From NCBI RefSeq assembly GCF_051020985.1, contig NC_135009.1:15074606-15138605 (forward strand): a DNA stretch of 64,000 bases, given 5' to 3'. Shown piece by piece: positions 1 through 10,484 of this stretch (position 1 is its first letter; each line of letters begins with the position of its first letter). The stretch comes from Nomia melanderi (Eukaryota > Arthropoda > Insecta > Hymenoptera > Halictidae). The notes under the pieces are model-generated. The model worked only from the letters and a program-made list of their open reading frames with translations, was not told the origin of the DNA and made no database searches. Both the position numbers and the translations under genes were made by a program.

Positions 1-230
1 TCGTCCACCGTGGGATTATTATAGTATTAAATGCGATAGATATGAGTGCGTTAAATATAAGATTTAGATTTAGAACTTCCTCCTTAGAAAGAAGACCGCC
101 GAGGGATTAGTATTATTAAGAGCGTTAAATATAAGTGCGTTAACAATAAGTGCGTTAAATATAAGTGCGATAAAAATAAGCTCGTTAGAGATAAGATCTA
201 GAATTAGAAAGGGAGGTCGGTGGAATTGAA
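1..230. repeat. AT-rich tandem repeat cut by the window edge
   Basis: Two diverged copies of a roughly 110-bp unit are visible. Each contains GCGTTAAATATAAG-type runs followed by a block of TAAGAT(T/C)TAGA and a purine-rich GAAAG stretch ending near ACCGCCGAGG or GGTCGGTGG. Within the second copy a 12-bp motif, AATAAGTGCGTT with variants, is itself repeated several times. The left end is not in the window, so array length is unknown. An open frame on the minus strand (70-267) is only the translated repeat. Confidence 0.55.
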
Positions 231-265
231 TGTTCCACCCACCTCCCAGGGTCTCCACTCGCAGC

Positions 266-1075
266 AACCTCCACGCGGTGAGACCTGGGCAACTAACACT
301 GTCCCTAGTAGAATATTCTCTGCGAAGGACTATGTTAGGCTAATTGGCTGCGATAATTTTATAATTTAATAATTTAAATATGAAATATGCAATCATCGGC
401 AGGTAAGTAGTACTTAGAAAATATTTATGTTTCTGCTGGATGCTGGAGGGAGTTGTTTAATTTATTTATTATTCAATTTTCGTATTAAATTAATTTTTTT
501 TAATCGTTTCTCAGGGAAATATCTATCGTCTTTTCAGTAATTGCAGAAAGAAGACATCAGGAATCTGCTAATTTTAATACTAACTTGTGTCCTTTTTAGT
601 ATGTTTCTGCAAAAATGTAAAATTGTTATATAAGGTCAAAATAATACCTAACGATGTGTTATACATTTTAATCCTGAATGCTTAACAATTTTGTTAGATA
701 TGTTATACTTTAGAAAAAATTTATATTGAATTTCAATATCACTTGCCAAAATTTCAATTATTAATATGAGAACTGTTAGTGTATATAATTTATTGAAGAA
801 ATTTTTACAACAGTATAATTAGTCAAAACAATTTCTTCTGTAACTGCTGTGGTGACGACTTTATTTTTCCTTTTCACAATTGGGAACAGAGTAAAAAGTT
901 TTTTTTTTGCAATGAATGCTACAATTAATTGTTCGTTGCCAAATATTTCATAAATATTGTGTTAATAACACAAAATAGTCAAGTATAGTCTGTTAACAGG
1001 CATTAAGATAATAATTTTTAAAAACAACGAATTTTTAAAATTTCATTACCTTATCCTGGTTTGGTGGCGTCATAT
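266..1075. other. AT-rich intergenic sequence
   Basis: I see no gene here. The stretch around 510-590 (TCAGTAATTGCAGAAAGAAG and neighbours) resembles the interior of the family D TTAA element found intact at 35501-35723, so a decayed copy is likely. The rest is unassigned AT-rich DNA. Confidence 0.4.
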
Positions 1076-1084
1076 TAGACGAAT

Positions 1085-1415
1085 CGGTGTGAGAAACCCC
1101 TTAAAACGTCGCGAGAGACCTCTAGAACCGGTGTGAGAAGTCCCTTAAACCGTCGCGAAAAATCTCCGTAATCGGTGTGAGGAAACACTTAAAACGTTGT
1201 ATCATTCCTCTGGCATCAGTGTGAGAAACCCCTTAAACCGTTGTGAGACCCCTCCGGAGTTGTTGTGAGAAACCCTTTAAACTGTTGTGAGAGACCTACG
1301 CAGTCTGTGTGAGAAGCCCCTTAAACTGTTGTGAGAGACCTACGCAGTCGGTGTGAGAAACTCCTTAAACTGTTGTGAGAGACCTACGCAGTCGGTGTGA
1401 GAAACCTCTTAAACT
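1085..1415. repeat. 44-bp minisatellite units (left arm)
   Basis: About eight units of 43-52 bp, each reading GGTGTGAGAAACCCCTTAAA, then CGTTGTGAGAGACCT and a variable tail. The last three (about 1275-1400) are nearly identical, with the tail ACGCAGTC. Confidence 0.85.
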
Positions 1416-1574
1416 CCTGCAAAAGACTCACGAGAGACCCCCGCGAGAGACCCCCGTGAGAGACTCCCTCGAACCCCCACGAGAGACCCCTCAGACCCCC
1501 TTAAGAAACATCCAAATTTAAACGAGAGACCCCCTCGAACCCCCTCGTGAAGAGATTTCTCTTAAGAGCTTGAA

Positions 1575-2350
1575 AAGTTTAACGAGGGGGTTCGAGGGGG
1601 TCTCTCGTTTAATTCTGGGGGTTCGAGGGGGTCTCTCGTTTAAAATTGGGAGTTTCTCGAAGGGGTCTGAGGGGTCTCTCGTGGGGGTTCTAGGGGGTCT
1701 CTCGTTTAAATCTGGGGGTTCGAGGGGGTCTCTCGTTTAAAATTGGGAGTTTCTCGAAGGGGTCTGAGGGGTCTCTCGTGGGGGTTCTAGGGGGTCTCTC
1801 GTTTAAATTTGGGGGTTCGAGGGGGTCTCTTGTTTAAATCTGGGGGTTCGAGGGGGTCTCTTGTTTAAAATTGGGAGTTTCTCGAAGGGGTCTGAGGGGT
1901 CTCTCGTGGGGGTTCGAGGGGGTCTCTCGTTTAAATCTGGGGGTTCGAGGGGGTCTCTCGTTTAAATCTGGGGGTTCGAGGGGGTCTCTCGTTTAAATCT
2001 GGGGGTTCGAGGGGGTCTCTCGTTTAAAATTGGGAGTTTCTCGAAGGGGTCTGAGGGGTCTCTCGTGGGGGTTCGAGGGGGTCTCTCGTTTAAATCTGGG
2101 GGTTCGAGGGGGTCTCTTGTTTAAAATTGGGAGTTTCTCGAAGGGGTCTGAGGGGTCTCTCGTGGGGGTTCTAGGGGGTCTCTCGTTTAAATCTGGGGGT
2201 TCGAGGGGGTCTCTCGTTTAAAATTGGGTGTTTCTCGAAGGGGTCTGAGGGGTCTCTCGTGGGGGTTCGAGGGGGTCTCTCGTTTAAATTTGGGGGTCTC
2301 TTGTGGGGGTCTGAGGGGTCTTTCGTGGGGGTTCGAGGGGGTCTCTCGCT
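1575..2350. repeat. 31-bp minisatellite with higher-order pattern
   Basis: Units of 31 bp containing GGGGGTTCGAGGGGGTCTCT followed by CGTTTAAATCT are repeated head to tail, exactly so at 1921-2020. A longer variant block starting TTTAAAATTGGGAGTTTCTC recurs roughly every 100-150 bp (near 1640, 1740, 1868, 2025, 2125 and 2220), giving a higher-order repeat. Confidence 0.85.
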
Positions 2351-2359
2351 TAAATCTGG

Positions 2360-2800
2360 GGGTCTCTCATGGGGGTCTCTCAAAGGGGTCTTTCGTGGGG
2401 GTCTCTCATGGGGGTTTCTCATGGGGATTTCTCGTGGGGTTCTCTCGGGGGGTTCGAGAGGTTTCTCATGGGGGTTTCTCGTGGGGTTCGAAGGGTTTCT
2501 CATGGGGGTCTCTCATGGGGGTGTCTCATGGGGGTCTCTCATGGGGGTCTCTCATGGAGGTTTCTCGTGGGGATTTCTCATGGGGGTTTCTCATGGGGGT
2601 TTCTCATGGGGGTTTCTCATGGGGGTTTCTCATGGGGGTTTCTCATGGGGGTTTCTCATGGGGGTTTCTCGTGGGGTTCGAAGGGTTTCTCATGGGGGTT
2701 TCTCGTGGGGTTCGAAGGTGTTCTCATGGGGGTCTCTCATGGGGGTCTCTCATGGAGGTTTCTCGTGGGGGTCTTTGCGGGGGTCTCTTGCAGGATCTGT
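2360..2800. repeat. 13-bp minisatellite
   Basis: Unit TGGGGGTTTCTCA, period 13, purest at 2580-2660 and interspersed with GTGGGGTTCGAAGGGTTTCT variants. Since 13 is not a multiple of 3, all three forward frames encode the same 13-residue repeat, which explains long overlapping open frames at 2224-3000 that should not be called genes. Confidence 0.9.
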
Positions 2801-2904
2801 CGCCAGGGGTCTCTCGTGGGGGTTTCTCGCGGGATCTCTCGCAGAGGTTTATGGGGTTTCCCATACCGACTGTAGCTATTCGTAGAACCGACATTATCGA
2901 CATA

Positions 2905-3060
2905 ATGCGTGCATTAGTTTCTCACTCAGACTCCAGAGGTCTCTCGAACAGTTTAAAGGGTTTCTCACACCGATTCCGGAGGTCTCTCGCACAGGATTAA
3001 GGTACTTCTCACACCGACGCTGGAGCTTTCTCGAGGGGGTTCAAAGGGTTCCAGAAAATA
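2905..3060. repeat. 44-bp minisatellite units (right arm, inverted)
   Basis: Contains about three diverged units reading CAGTTTAAAGGGTTTCTCAC and ACCGATTCCGGAGGTCTCTC, the reverse complement of the 44-bp unit at 1085-1415. The outermost units of the array therefore face opposite ways. Confidence 0.75.
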
Positions 3061-3873
3061 GTTCTTTCTTGGAGCTTATAATTATAAACTGTCTTGAAAA
3101 TAACTTAATTATGACTGCCGAAATGAGTCCCATAAAAGGCTCAAAAATTGAAGGCATTAATTCCACGATGCTCAAAGTAAAAAAGCTTTAAATTCTAGAT
3201 CTCTTGGATCTTTATCTCTCCCAAAAATGGCTCAAAAGCTAGAAAGCTTTATTATTATTAACAATTAGTTACCGACATTATTGTTTACCAACAGCAGTAA
3301 CCTTTTACTTCGCAATGCTCCGTCGGTATTTTATATCTTTAGAGTGTCATAGTATTTTGAACATTCTCCTATAGATGGCGCTGTTAATCCTATAAGCCGA
3401 TGATGTAAATCATTAAATCTTGTCTATACATGTACTGCTTTTTAGAGTAGGATGTCAAGGTTTAAAATGTTTTAACTAAAATTGTACATTCCCTTTAATT
3501 GGTTCATTTTTTCTCTGATTTTAATTAACATGAAAATACGACTTAACCACTGATTGTCACATCACTGTGAACATCACTGCGTATGATGACGTGTCTGCAG
3601 CGCACCACGTGGATAGTATACATGACACGTCGCTTCCTACTTCACTCTGTGCCGCCAGTAAACGTTTACGGTATTCAGTGGTAGAGGGATTGGTTATTGC
3701 TGTGTGGCTTCCCAGAGCAGTCTTACTTTTTGTCTTCGTGAATGTTTAAAAAATTAAATTGAAGTTCCTTGTTTATTGAAGACTTAGGGGTAATAACAAA
3801 TTATTGTAACACTAGCCTTTCTTGACTGATCGAATTTTATTCATATATTAAAAGCAAAGCAACAGAGAATACA
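3061..3873. other. Intergenic region and probable Sec61 beta promoter / 5' UTR
   Basis: No coding region is recognised. The transcription start of the downstream gene should lie in the last few hundred bases. I see no TATA box that I would trust. A CTCF-like decamer lies at 3372-3381. Confidence 0.4.
3372..3381 (+). promoter_or_regulatory. CTCF-like insulator motif
   Basis: TAGATGGCGC fits the insect CTCF core YAGRKGGCGC as I know it. It lies between the minisatellite array and the Sec61 beta gene, where a boundary element would make sense. A 10-bp match alone is weak evidence. A similar AGATGGCGCTGTT occurs at 20867-20879. Confidence 0.35.
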
Positions 3874-4486
<613 letters not shown>

Positions 4487-4524
4487 ACTAAAAAATAGAC
4501 TTTAATTTATAAGATTATAAGTGA

Positions 4525-4530
4525 AATAAA
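4525..4530 (+). terminator. Polyadenylation signal of Sec61 beta
   Basis: AATAAA lies 39 bases after the stop codon, in an AT-rich 3' UTR. It is the first canonical signal downstream. Confidence 0.65.
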
Positions 4531-5339
4531 TATAAAGAAATGTGTGGTATAAGTAGAGAAACCTATTGAGATTTAAGTTTCTACCTATAAAGAGAATCGA
4601 TGTGACTTTAAAAGCATTCTGTCTTTTTAATGTGAATTCTTATAATTTATTCAAAGCAATTTTGAACGCTGTTCGTCATAAACTTCCATGCAATGGATCT
4701 CATGCAACTTGAACTTTCATCAAGAAGTTCAGACTTCAATGTGCAATCATGAACAACATGACTGCTATTTACTTTGCGTTCAACTGAATTTTGTAACATT
4801 TGTAAGGAGGGATCTAAGAAATAATTCTATTTCTGTATAATATACGATCAATATAAGACCTACTCGTTATTGTTTATAATGTTACTATTGATAATATAAT
4901 GTACTTTACTACAATAAATTACTCTCGACCCAATTGAAATCTGTTTCAATATATAAACATTCTTTACATCCTGTCGCCTTTAATTTCTCCAAAAATCAAA
5001 AGACATCAAATCAAATTTTCCCCATCACGTCCATGGGATCCACCCCACACAGCAGTGTTTCTCATGTCATTCTCTACATTCAAAAATAATTCCCTTTTCC
5101 AATAAAAATCGACAAATTTCATTGTTTGATCCACGAGTGAATTATCAAACAATAAAATAACCGTAACGCTTCTGTTGGAAGCTTGATGATAAAAGCACAT
5201 CTCGTCGAGTTCTCATCTCATTGTGAAATGAGAGACACTGGCAAGGAATACCGACCAGTGGGAGACGTATTCCAGCGAAAGAAGGATGAAGCTAGGGGGA
5301 GTGCGTCTGATGTTCCCGCAGTTCGACCGTCGGCTCGCA
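4531..5339. other. Intergenic region between Sec61 beta and the DUF1295 gene
   Basis: AT-rich up to about 5160, then shifting to CpG-rich. I see no gene. Open frames at 5006-5200 and 5213-5645 on the minus strand show no recognisable protein. Confidence 0.4.
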
Positions 5340-5932
5340 GGCACGTGATCATGGGTTTCTCGTTTTAGACTCGACATTGAATATTCCCTCCGTAGTCCTG
5401 CCGCTGGCTGCCGCCGGGTCAGGGTGGAACGTCGACCAGGTCCGCCCGTTTCTCGAGTTGCTACACGATGAGACTCCTCTCTCTCGAGGTAATCGTTGTT
5501 TCCTCCTAAAACGATGCACCATCGTTTCATTCCATCGCGCGAGCCCGAGACGCCGAATCCATTTGGGAGCCAACGAAACGACCTGTGCCTCCCGTTCACT
5601 GTGGCTCAAGATGCGATACGCGTTCGGCACGCGTACCGATCGCAACTTTTGACAATTATCGATAACGATCGAGACTCCATGGCGCGTTCATTTCTCGCGA
5701 GAGCCGCCTCCGCGGAAAGTGCTGACACTGGCTGTCGTCGGGAACATCGAGGAGCCCGTTCACGATGTTCTCACCGAAATTTCATGTCGGCCGAGCACCG
5801 ACAGTAAACGGCGTGTCGCCTCCGATGAATCGCTCGCCGCGGTTAATTCTTTGCTGGACATTTTGAAAGACTCGTTCGGTTTCGGCGCCCGTTCGAAAAA
5901 TTCAGAGAGGACCGTTGCCTCGTGACCGTGCG
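5340..5932 (+). promoter_or_regulatory. CpG-rich promoter and 5' UTR region of the DUF1295 gene
   Basis: Base composition turns CpG-rich in this block, which ends in a first exon with a clear GTGAGT donor at 5968. The transcription start is not evident from sequence. Several short open frames cross the block but none resembles a known protein. Confidence 0.45.
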
Positions 5933-5967
5933 ATGCAAAAGTTCCGAATAGCCAGGCTTAAGGAACG
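5933..5967 (+). CDS. DUF1295 gene: possible first coding exon
   Basis: ATG opens a 35-base coding stretch ([12 protein letters not shown] after splicing) that ends at a GTGAGT donor. After removal of intron 1 the frame continues through [16 protein letters not shown] into the internal methionine. This adds 28 residues, basic and then glycine/serine-rich. It could be genuine N-terminus or an in-frame 5' UTR. Confidence 0.55.
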
Positions 5968-8900
5968 GTGAGTAAAGTCACGATTCCCCTGTGTTGTTTG
6001 TTGTGTCGTTGTTCTGTGTGACGAGTACATATATTCCTGTGCTGTAGCAGAGATTCCCTTGGAAATATTTTGAAACTGTTTCTAGAAAAATGTTGTCGGT
6101 AGAGTGTCCTGTTCGCACGGAGAGACAGCGGACGAATTGAACTGCATTGCGACGGTTGCGTTACCGAACGTGTTACCTAAATAATACTGATTAGGATCTA
6201 TTCTCAGAGAACCGAGAGAGAGAAACACTGCGACGGGAACCTGTGTGCGACTGGCGAATTTGAATCGTAATCTCGATTCATGAAATTATCTTTTTGCATT
6301 TCGTTTCGACGGGAGTAACGAGCGAACGTGGATGCAGTATGAAGGTAGCGACACTGATGTTCCCTGATCATTTGTCAATCAATTTCTATAAATATATTGG
6401 GATCCTCGGATGTGTGACATTTTCATGCACGCGTCGAGGGGTAATCGATAAATGAAAGCTATCAAGGCGGGAAGGTACGTTGCGCGTGGAATCAAATCAA
6501 ATCGGAAATATGTGTATCCATGGGAAGTACATTGTTCCTGTGTCACTTGCAATCTCTTCGTGTCCGACCAAAGTCGCGGTTATACTACTATCAATGTTTC
6601 ACGGATAAAGTTGCAAAACTGTACGACGAATTTTAGTTTCGAGTAACGAATCGAAGAATTGCAGCTGACACGCTGCAGCGAGATTAACGCGTTCCGTGCC
6701 ACGGAGATTTCAGTTGTGTTTTGCTTATGGATTATATTGATTTTTTAAATAAAATATTAACCTGGTGCACTCGAAAATTTTTTACTAGAAATATTCAACG
6801 TTTGATGATGAGGTTCTGTGAAACTAAGCAATAAGGAAACTTACATAAATCAAGAAGCTATTTTATTTCAGTACTTTATATATCAGGCGTTATATAAAGC
6901 TTAATATTATGAGCTTATAATTTCACTGTATCGAATCTAGTGACTGAGTCACCTCCAGAGTGCAAAGGGTTAAGTTATATTCAGGATTTAGTAATTTTAT
7001 ATATTCTGATATTGTCAAATTTAAATATTTTAAGTTATATTCAGGATTTAGTAATTTTATATATTCTGATATAGTCAAATTTAAATATTTTAATCAAAGA
7101 TTAAAAATATTTTCATTATCTTTATTGGCACTATTTGAAAGGAACTAATGAAAGCATAAGTAAATTAAGAAACAAAGCTATTTTATAGAAATATTCCACT
7201 TATTGATGCACTATATGAAACTTAACCCTTTACACTCGAGAATATTTTTCTCAACAAATATTCATTATTCCCTGATGAAATATCAATAATATGTTTTACG
7301 ACTAACATAAAGGAGGAATACCTTGCATAAATTAAGTAACTATTTTATTATAATATATATAATATTATATTATATATATATATTATATAATAATAATAAT
7401 AATAATAGTTTATATAATAATGTATAATAATATTCTATATAACACTTTGTGACAAAGTCACTCGAGTGCAAAGGGTTAAATTACAAGAAAATGTGGAACA
7501 CTTTCCATTGATTAATCATAGGTTTTTATCTCAAAAGTAATGCAATATTTTCTTTTTTTTTTTTTAATTTTTCAAGGTCAGAGATTCCATCACAAGAGTA
7601 ACGCAATATTTCCTTTCTCGTTTCTTTTCGAAGGTTAGAGGTTCTAACACGTTCACGAAATAACGAGTTGATTAACGATTCCAGTTTCGAGAATAGTTCA
7701 TCCGGCGGAGGGGAGGGCAATCAACGAGGATCAATGGCGGTCGATATTTTAGACGAGGACCACTTTGCGGTGAGCGCGATCGTCACCGTCGGCATGCAAA
7801 TCATTTTCTTCACAATCGCGGCGACCTTCCAGCTGGACAAACTGACGGATTTCGCCGGCGGCACGAACTTCATCATCCTCGCCCTTCTAACGTTCTTTCT
7901 CGGCCAAGTGGGCAAGGTACTCTAATTATAAACCGCACCTGCACCCACGTGTCCCATGAGTGTACACGAATCGCCTAAATCATGCATCCGTTACGAGCAC
8001 AGCGCAACGAATTTTGCGGATTATAAATAGAACGAATTCCAATATTTCCATTTATATACGTCTGATTTGATGCTGGTTCGGTTTATCGTTCACGGGTTGG
8101 AATGAATCATTTGGGATAGAACAGAGAAACAAGGAAATAAGAACACTGGGAATGTGAGATACAGAATAAAATAGAATGAGAGAACTTTGGTAGAGATAGC
8201 GTTAACTTGTCTGAATGTACTTTTATTCTCATTCTACAAATACTTTCTCATAGTTTTCTTCCTTGTGCAGACGTACGACAGCAGGCAGCTGATGGTCACC
8301 ATATTCGTCTGCTTGTGGGGTGTCCGTTTGTCCGGTTATCTGCTGTACCGAATCATTAAGATTGGCCGCGACAAGAGGTTCGAAGACCGTCGCAGTAACG
8401 TGATCCGCTTCGCTGTATTCTGGACGTTCCAGGTAACTGAATCGATTCGACTGTACCTTCACTGCCGAATATCATACCTTATCGATTTAAGTGAGACCAC
8501 TGCCGCATTCAGTGTCAATGTCAATGTTAACGCGATTAAGATTTCAAACGCAAGAAATATTCATTTATCAATTACTGGATAGTAAACATAAACATAGGAT
8601 GAGTCTAGAATTGTTCTCTTTGTTGAATGAATTATTAATGACAAGATGATTGTATCAGATGGTTTTGTAATTTATCAGCAACTGCAACTAATTTTTATGG
8701 CATCTCTAGTAAAAATGAAAAATGCTGTAACACTCCTTCGACCTTTTATTTTTCTTCTCAATACAAAATTTGGATGTGTGGAAAATCTAATAATTTTTGG
8801 GTAGTTTCTTTAATTCATTAAAATATTTAATATTAGAAATTGTGCAATATTGGAGCCTACGGAGTTCAAAGGGTTATGTAATTCATATTTAATTTAACTT

Positions 8901-10484
8901 CATCTGTTGAAGACTGTACATTTCAAAGTATCTTCGTTATCAAAGGTTTAATTGTAATCTTACTGTTGCAGGCTGTATGGGTGTACATTGTGAGTCTACC
9001 GGTGATCATTATCAATTCACCGCGGCACAAAATTCCCCCTGCTCCCAAAACCATGACGTCCTTAGACAGCGCGGGCACAGGTTTGTTTGTGACTGGTTTG
9101 TTAGTGGAGACTTACGCGGACCTACAAAAATTCTCCTTCAAGCAGGACCCGGTGAACAATGGCAAATGGTGTAACGACGGTACGATTCATGGGAAAGAGA
9201 AGAAACGTTTGAATTTCCATTTATAATTGTGTAGTTGAACGATGATCTGGCTGTTGGAGCATTGATTTGATATTAACGTTAAGTATGATGTTTGTTACAG
9301 GTCTATGGCGCATGTCCAGGCATCCAAACTACTTTGGAGAGATAGTGGTGTGGTGGGGCATCTTTGTGATATCGTTGAATGTGATCGAGGGCGCGGAATG
9401 GGTCGCCATAGCTTCCCCGATTTTCACTACGTTCATTATTCTATTCCTGTCGGGAATGCCCTTGTTAGAGAGGGCTTCCGACGAAAGATATCGCGAGTAA
9501 GTGTCCATGGGTTCCATCCGAATAGTTTATTTGTTAACCCTTAGCACTCCAGATGGTTTTGTAATCTACCAGCAACTGCAACTAATTTTTATGGTAGCGA
9601 AAATTGAAAATGCTATAACATTTCTTAGATCTTTTATTTTCCTTGTTAGTGCAGAATTTGGACGTGTGAAAAATCTAATAATTGTAGGGTAGTTTCTTTA
9701 AGATCCATTAAAATACTTAATATTATAACTGGTGCAATATTGGAGCCTACAGAGTTCAAATGGTTAATATTATTCAAGATAACAAAGTTCTTTCACTTTG
9801 ACCGGTTGAATTGATTCATGTGTTAGCCCCTTGTCTTGCAATATCCTGTCAGACACGAGGCGAAGATTTCTAATAAACATAAATGTCATTCAGCTGTGTT
9901 AAGTTTAAGAGAAACATTGTTTGTTCTTGGTAACAACTTATATGGTTTATACTAATCTTAGATGATCTAATCTAATCATAGAAAGAGAAATGGTTTCTTT
10001 GACTATATCATGACAATATCGTCAGACACGTGATGATTTCGAATAGAATTTGATAAACATAAATGTCACTTAATTCTTCCACGTCCAAATTGAATATTAT
10101 ATTTCTAGTATTGATCACAATGATTCCAAGTAAACGTAGACATAGAATAATCATAGAATTTGTCTCTTTCCATTGAATTGTATTGAACAAAATATCTCTA
10201 TTTGCAATTCGGAAAGAAACCATAAGGCAAGGTGCTAAGAATCCATGGGGAGTATTGATTATTCAACTAGAATAATCTTCGCATGTTTCAGTAACGCCGA
10301 GTACCGTTATTACAAGCAGTCGACATCCCCGCTGATACCGATACCGCCATCGATCTACGTGGAGGTGCCACATTTCCTGAAATTCCTTTTCTGTTGCGAA
10401 TTTCCGCTGTACGATTCATTGGACGTGAAGCCACGAGCGGCCGTGACCGAGTCAACGTCGATAAGCCTCGCGGCGTCCACGTAG
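5933..10484 (+). CDS. DUF1295 / steroid 5-alpha-reductase C-terminal family membrane protein
   Basis: Six exons join without a frame break: 5933-5967, 7685-7916, 8271-8432, 8972-9179, 9301-9496 and 10292-10484, all GT-AG. This gives 341 aa from the ATG at 5933, or 313 aa if translation starts at the ATG at 7734. The protein has several hydrophobic spans (in the short form about residues 12-32, 43-60, 67-85, 116-130, 150-165 and 199-240) and the conserved RHPNYFGE motif (short-form residues 191-198), shared by DUF1295, steroid 5-alpha-reductase and isoprenylcysteine methyltransferase-like proteins, where it lies near the cofactor site. Family knowledge suggests an NAD(P)H-linked membrane enzyme, probably in the ER. 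Substrate and gene name cannot be told from sequence. The protein is complete and ends TAG at 10482. Introns 1, 3 and 5 carry TTAA transposons. Confidence 0.88.
6757..6973 (+). mobile_element. TTAA element, family A (DUF1295 intron 1)
   Basis: Flanked by TTAA on both sides. The left end reads CCTGGTGCACTCGAAA and the right end GAGTGCAAAGGGTTAA, an inverted pair. The interior matches other A copies (TTTTTTACTAGAAATATTCA and onward). The left end carries a small change from CCCTTTG. It is non-autonomous, with no open frame of note. Confidence 0.85.
6972..7091. repeat. 60-bp tandem duplication
   Basis: Two nearly identical 60-bp copies (6972-7031 and 7032-7091) start directly at the right TTAA of the preceding element. 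Only one base differs clearly (ATTGTC against ATAGTC), so the duplication is recent. Confidence 0.9.
7092..7221 (+). mobile_element. Family A fragment
   Basis: The interior of a family A element is recognisable by AAGAAACAAAGCTATTTTAT and TATTGATGCACTATATGAAA, without terminal repeats. It abuts the intact-ended copy starting at 7222. Confidence 0.6.
7222..7479 (+). mobile_element. TTAA element, family A with AT-microsatellite expansion
   Basis: Left TTAACCCTTTACACTCGAG and right CTCGAGTGCAAAGGGTTAA are near-perfect inverted ends. The middle has expanded into (AT)n and (AAT)n tracts at about 7351-7405, which explains its larger size than the 217-232 bp of other copies. Confidence 0.9.
7685..7916 (+). 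CDS. DUF1295 gene exon 2
   Basis: Follows a TTCCAG acceptor. It contains the alternative start ATG at 7734 ([10 protein letters not shown]) and the first hydrophobic spans, and ends GGCAAG before GTACTC in phase 0. Confidence 0.9.
8271..8432 (+). CDS. DUF1295 gene exon 3
   Basis: Exactly 54 codons, phase 0 at both ends, acceptor GTGCAG and donor GTAACT. It encodes a membrane span and the basic segment with [10 protein letters not shown]. Confidence 0.92.
8535..8655 (-). mobile_element. Family G fragment (DUF1295 intron 3)
   Basis: AAGATTTCAAACGCAAGAAA and GATGAGTCTAGAATTGTTCT are the reverse complement of the interior of the element starting at 24240. Both terminal TTAA ends are missing here. 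Confidence 0.65.
8648..8876 (-). mobile_element. TTAA element, family C, degraded (DUF1295 intron 3)
   Basis: From CAGATGGTTTTGTAATTTAT through GGAGCCTACGGAGTTCAAAG it is collinear with the intact C copy at 9534-9767. The terminal TTAA sites are lost on the left and mutated to TTAT on the right. Confidence 0.8.
8972..9179 (+). CDS. DUF1295 gene exon 4
   Basis: Acceptor GTTGCAG, donor GTACGA. Encodes [16 protein letters not shown] and the segment up to GKWCNDG, with one base left for the next codon. Confidence 0.92.
9301..9496 (+). CDS. DUF1295 gene exon 5 (RHPNYFGE motif)
   Basis: Acceptor GTTACAG, donor GTAAGT. Encodes [13 protein letters not shown], the diagnostic motif, then [17 protein letters not shown] and a further span. 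Confidence 0.93.
9534..9767 (-). mobile_element. TTAA element, family C (DUF1295 intron 5)
   Basis: TTAACCCTTAGCACTCCAG on the left and GAGTTCAAATGGTTAA on the right bound 234 bp matching other C copies. It lies just after the exon 5 donor. Confidence 0.85.
9830..10236. mobile_element. Relics of families G/H (DUF1295 intron 5)
   Basis: The segment 9831-9890 (GTTAGCCCCTTGTCTTGCAA onward) and 10005-10080 share the order GACAATATC-GTCAGACACG-GATTTC-ATAAACATAAATGTCA. The end near 10220-10236 (AAACCATAAGGCAAGGTGCT) is the reverse complement of the family G end at 24240. The segment 10002-10100 also matches, reversed, 23755-23850. Boundaries are uncertain. Confidence 0.5.
10292..10484 (+). CDS. 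DUF1295 gene exon 6 (C-terminus)
   Basis: Acceptor TTTCAG. Encodes [20 protein letters not shown] and the tail, ending TAG. The [18 protein letters not shown] segment is conserved at the end of DUF1295 proteins. Confidence 0.92.

Larger units (their letters stand above)
1080..3060. repeat. Composite minisatellite array in inverted arrangement
   Basis: About 2 kb of short repeats with strong strand asymmetry. From the left edge to about 1550 the top strand reads GAGAGACCCCC; from about 1575 to 3060 it reads GGGGGTCTCTC, its complement, so the array switches orientation near 1550-1580. Three related unit types occur (44, 31 and 13 bp), listed separately. Because 13 and 31 are not multiples of 3, long stop-free frames arise on both strands; these are not genes. 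The array sits just upstream of Sec61 beta. Confidence 0.9.

Noticed and set aside
2171..3000. Overlapping open frames of 110-258 codons with proline-rich or G/S/W-rich repeats
   Set aside because: They translate the 13-bp and 31-bp minisatellite; the same peptide occurs in several frames and on both strands.
5213..5645. Overlapping minus-strand frames upstream of the DUF1295 gene
   Set aside because: Arginine-rich CpG-derived translations without similarity to a family I know.
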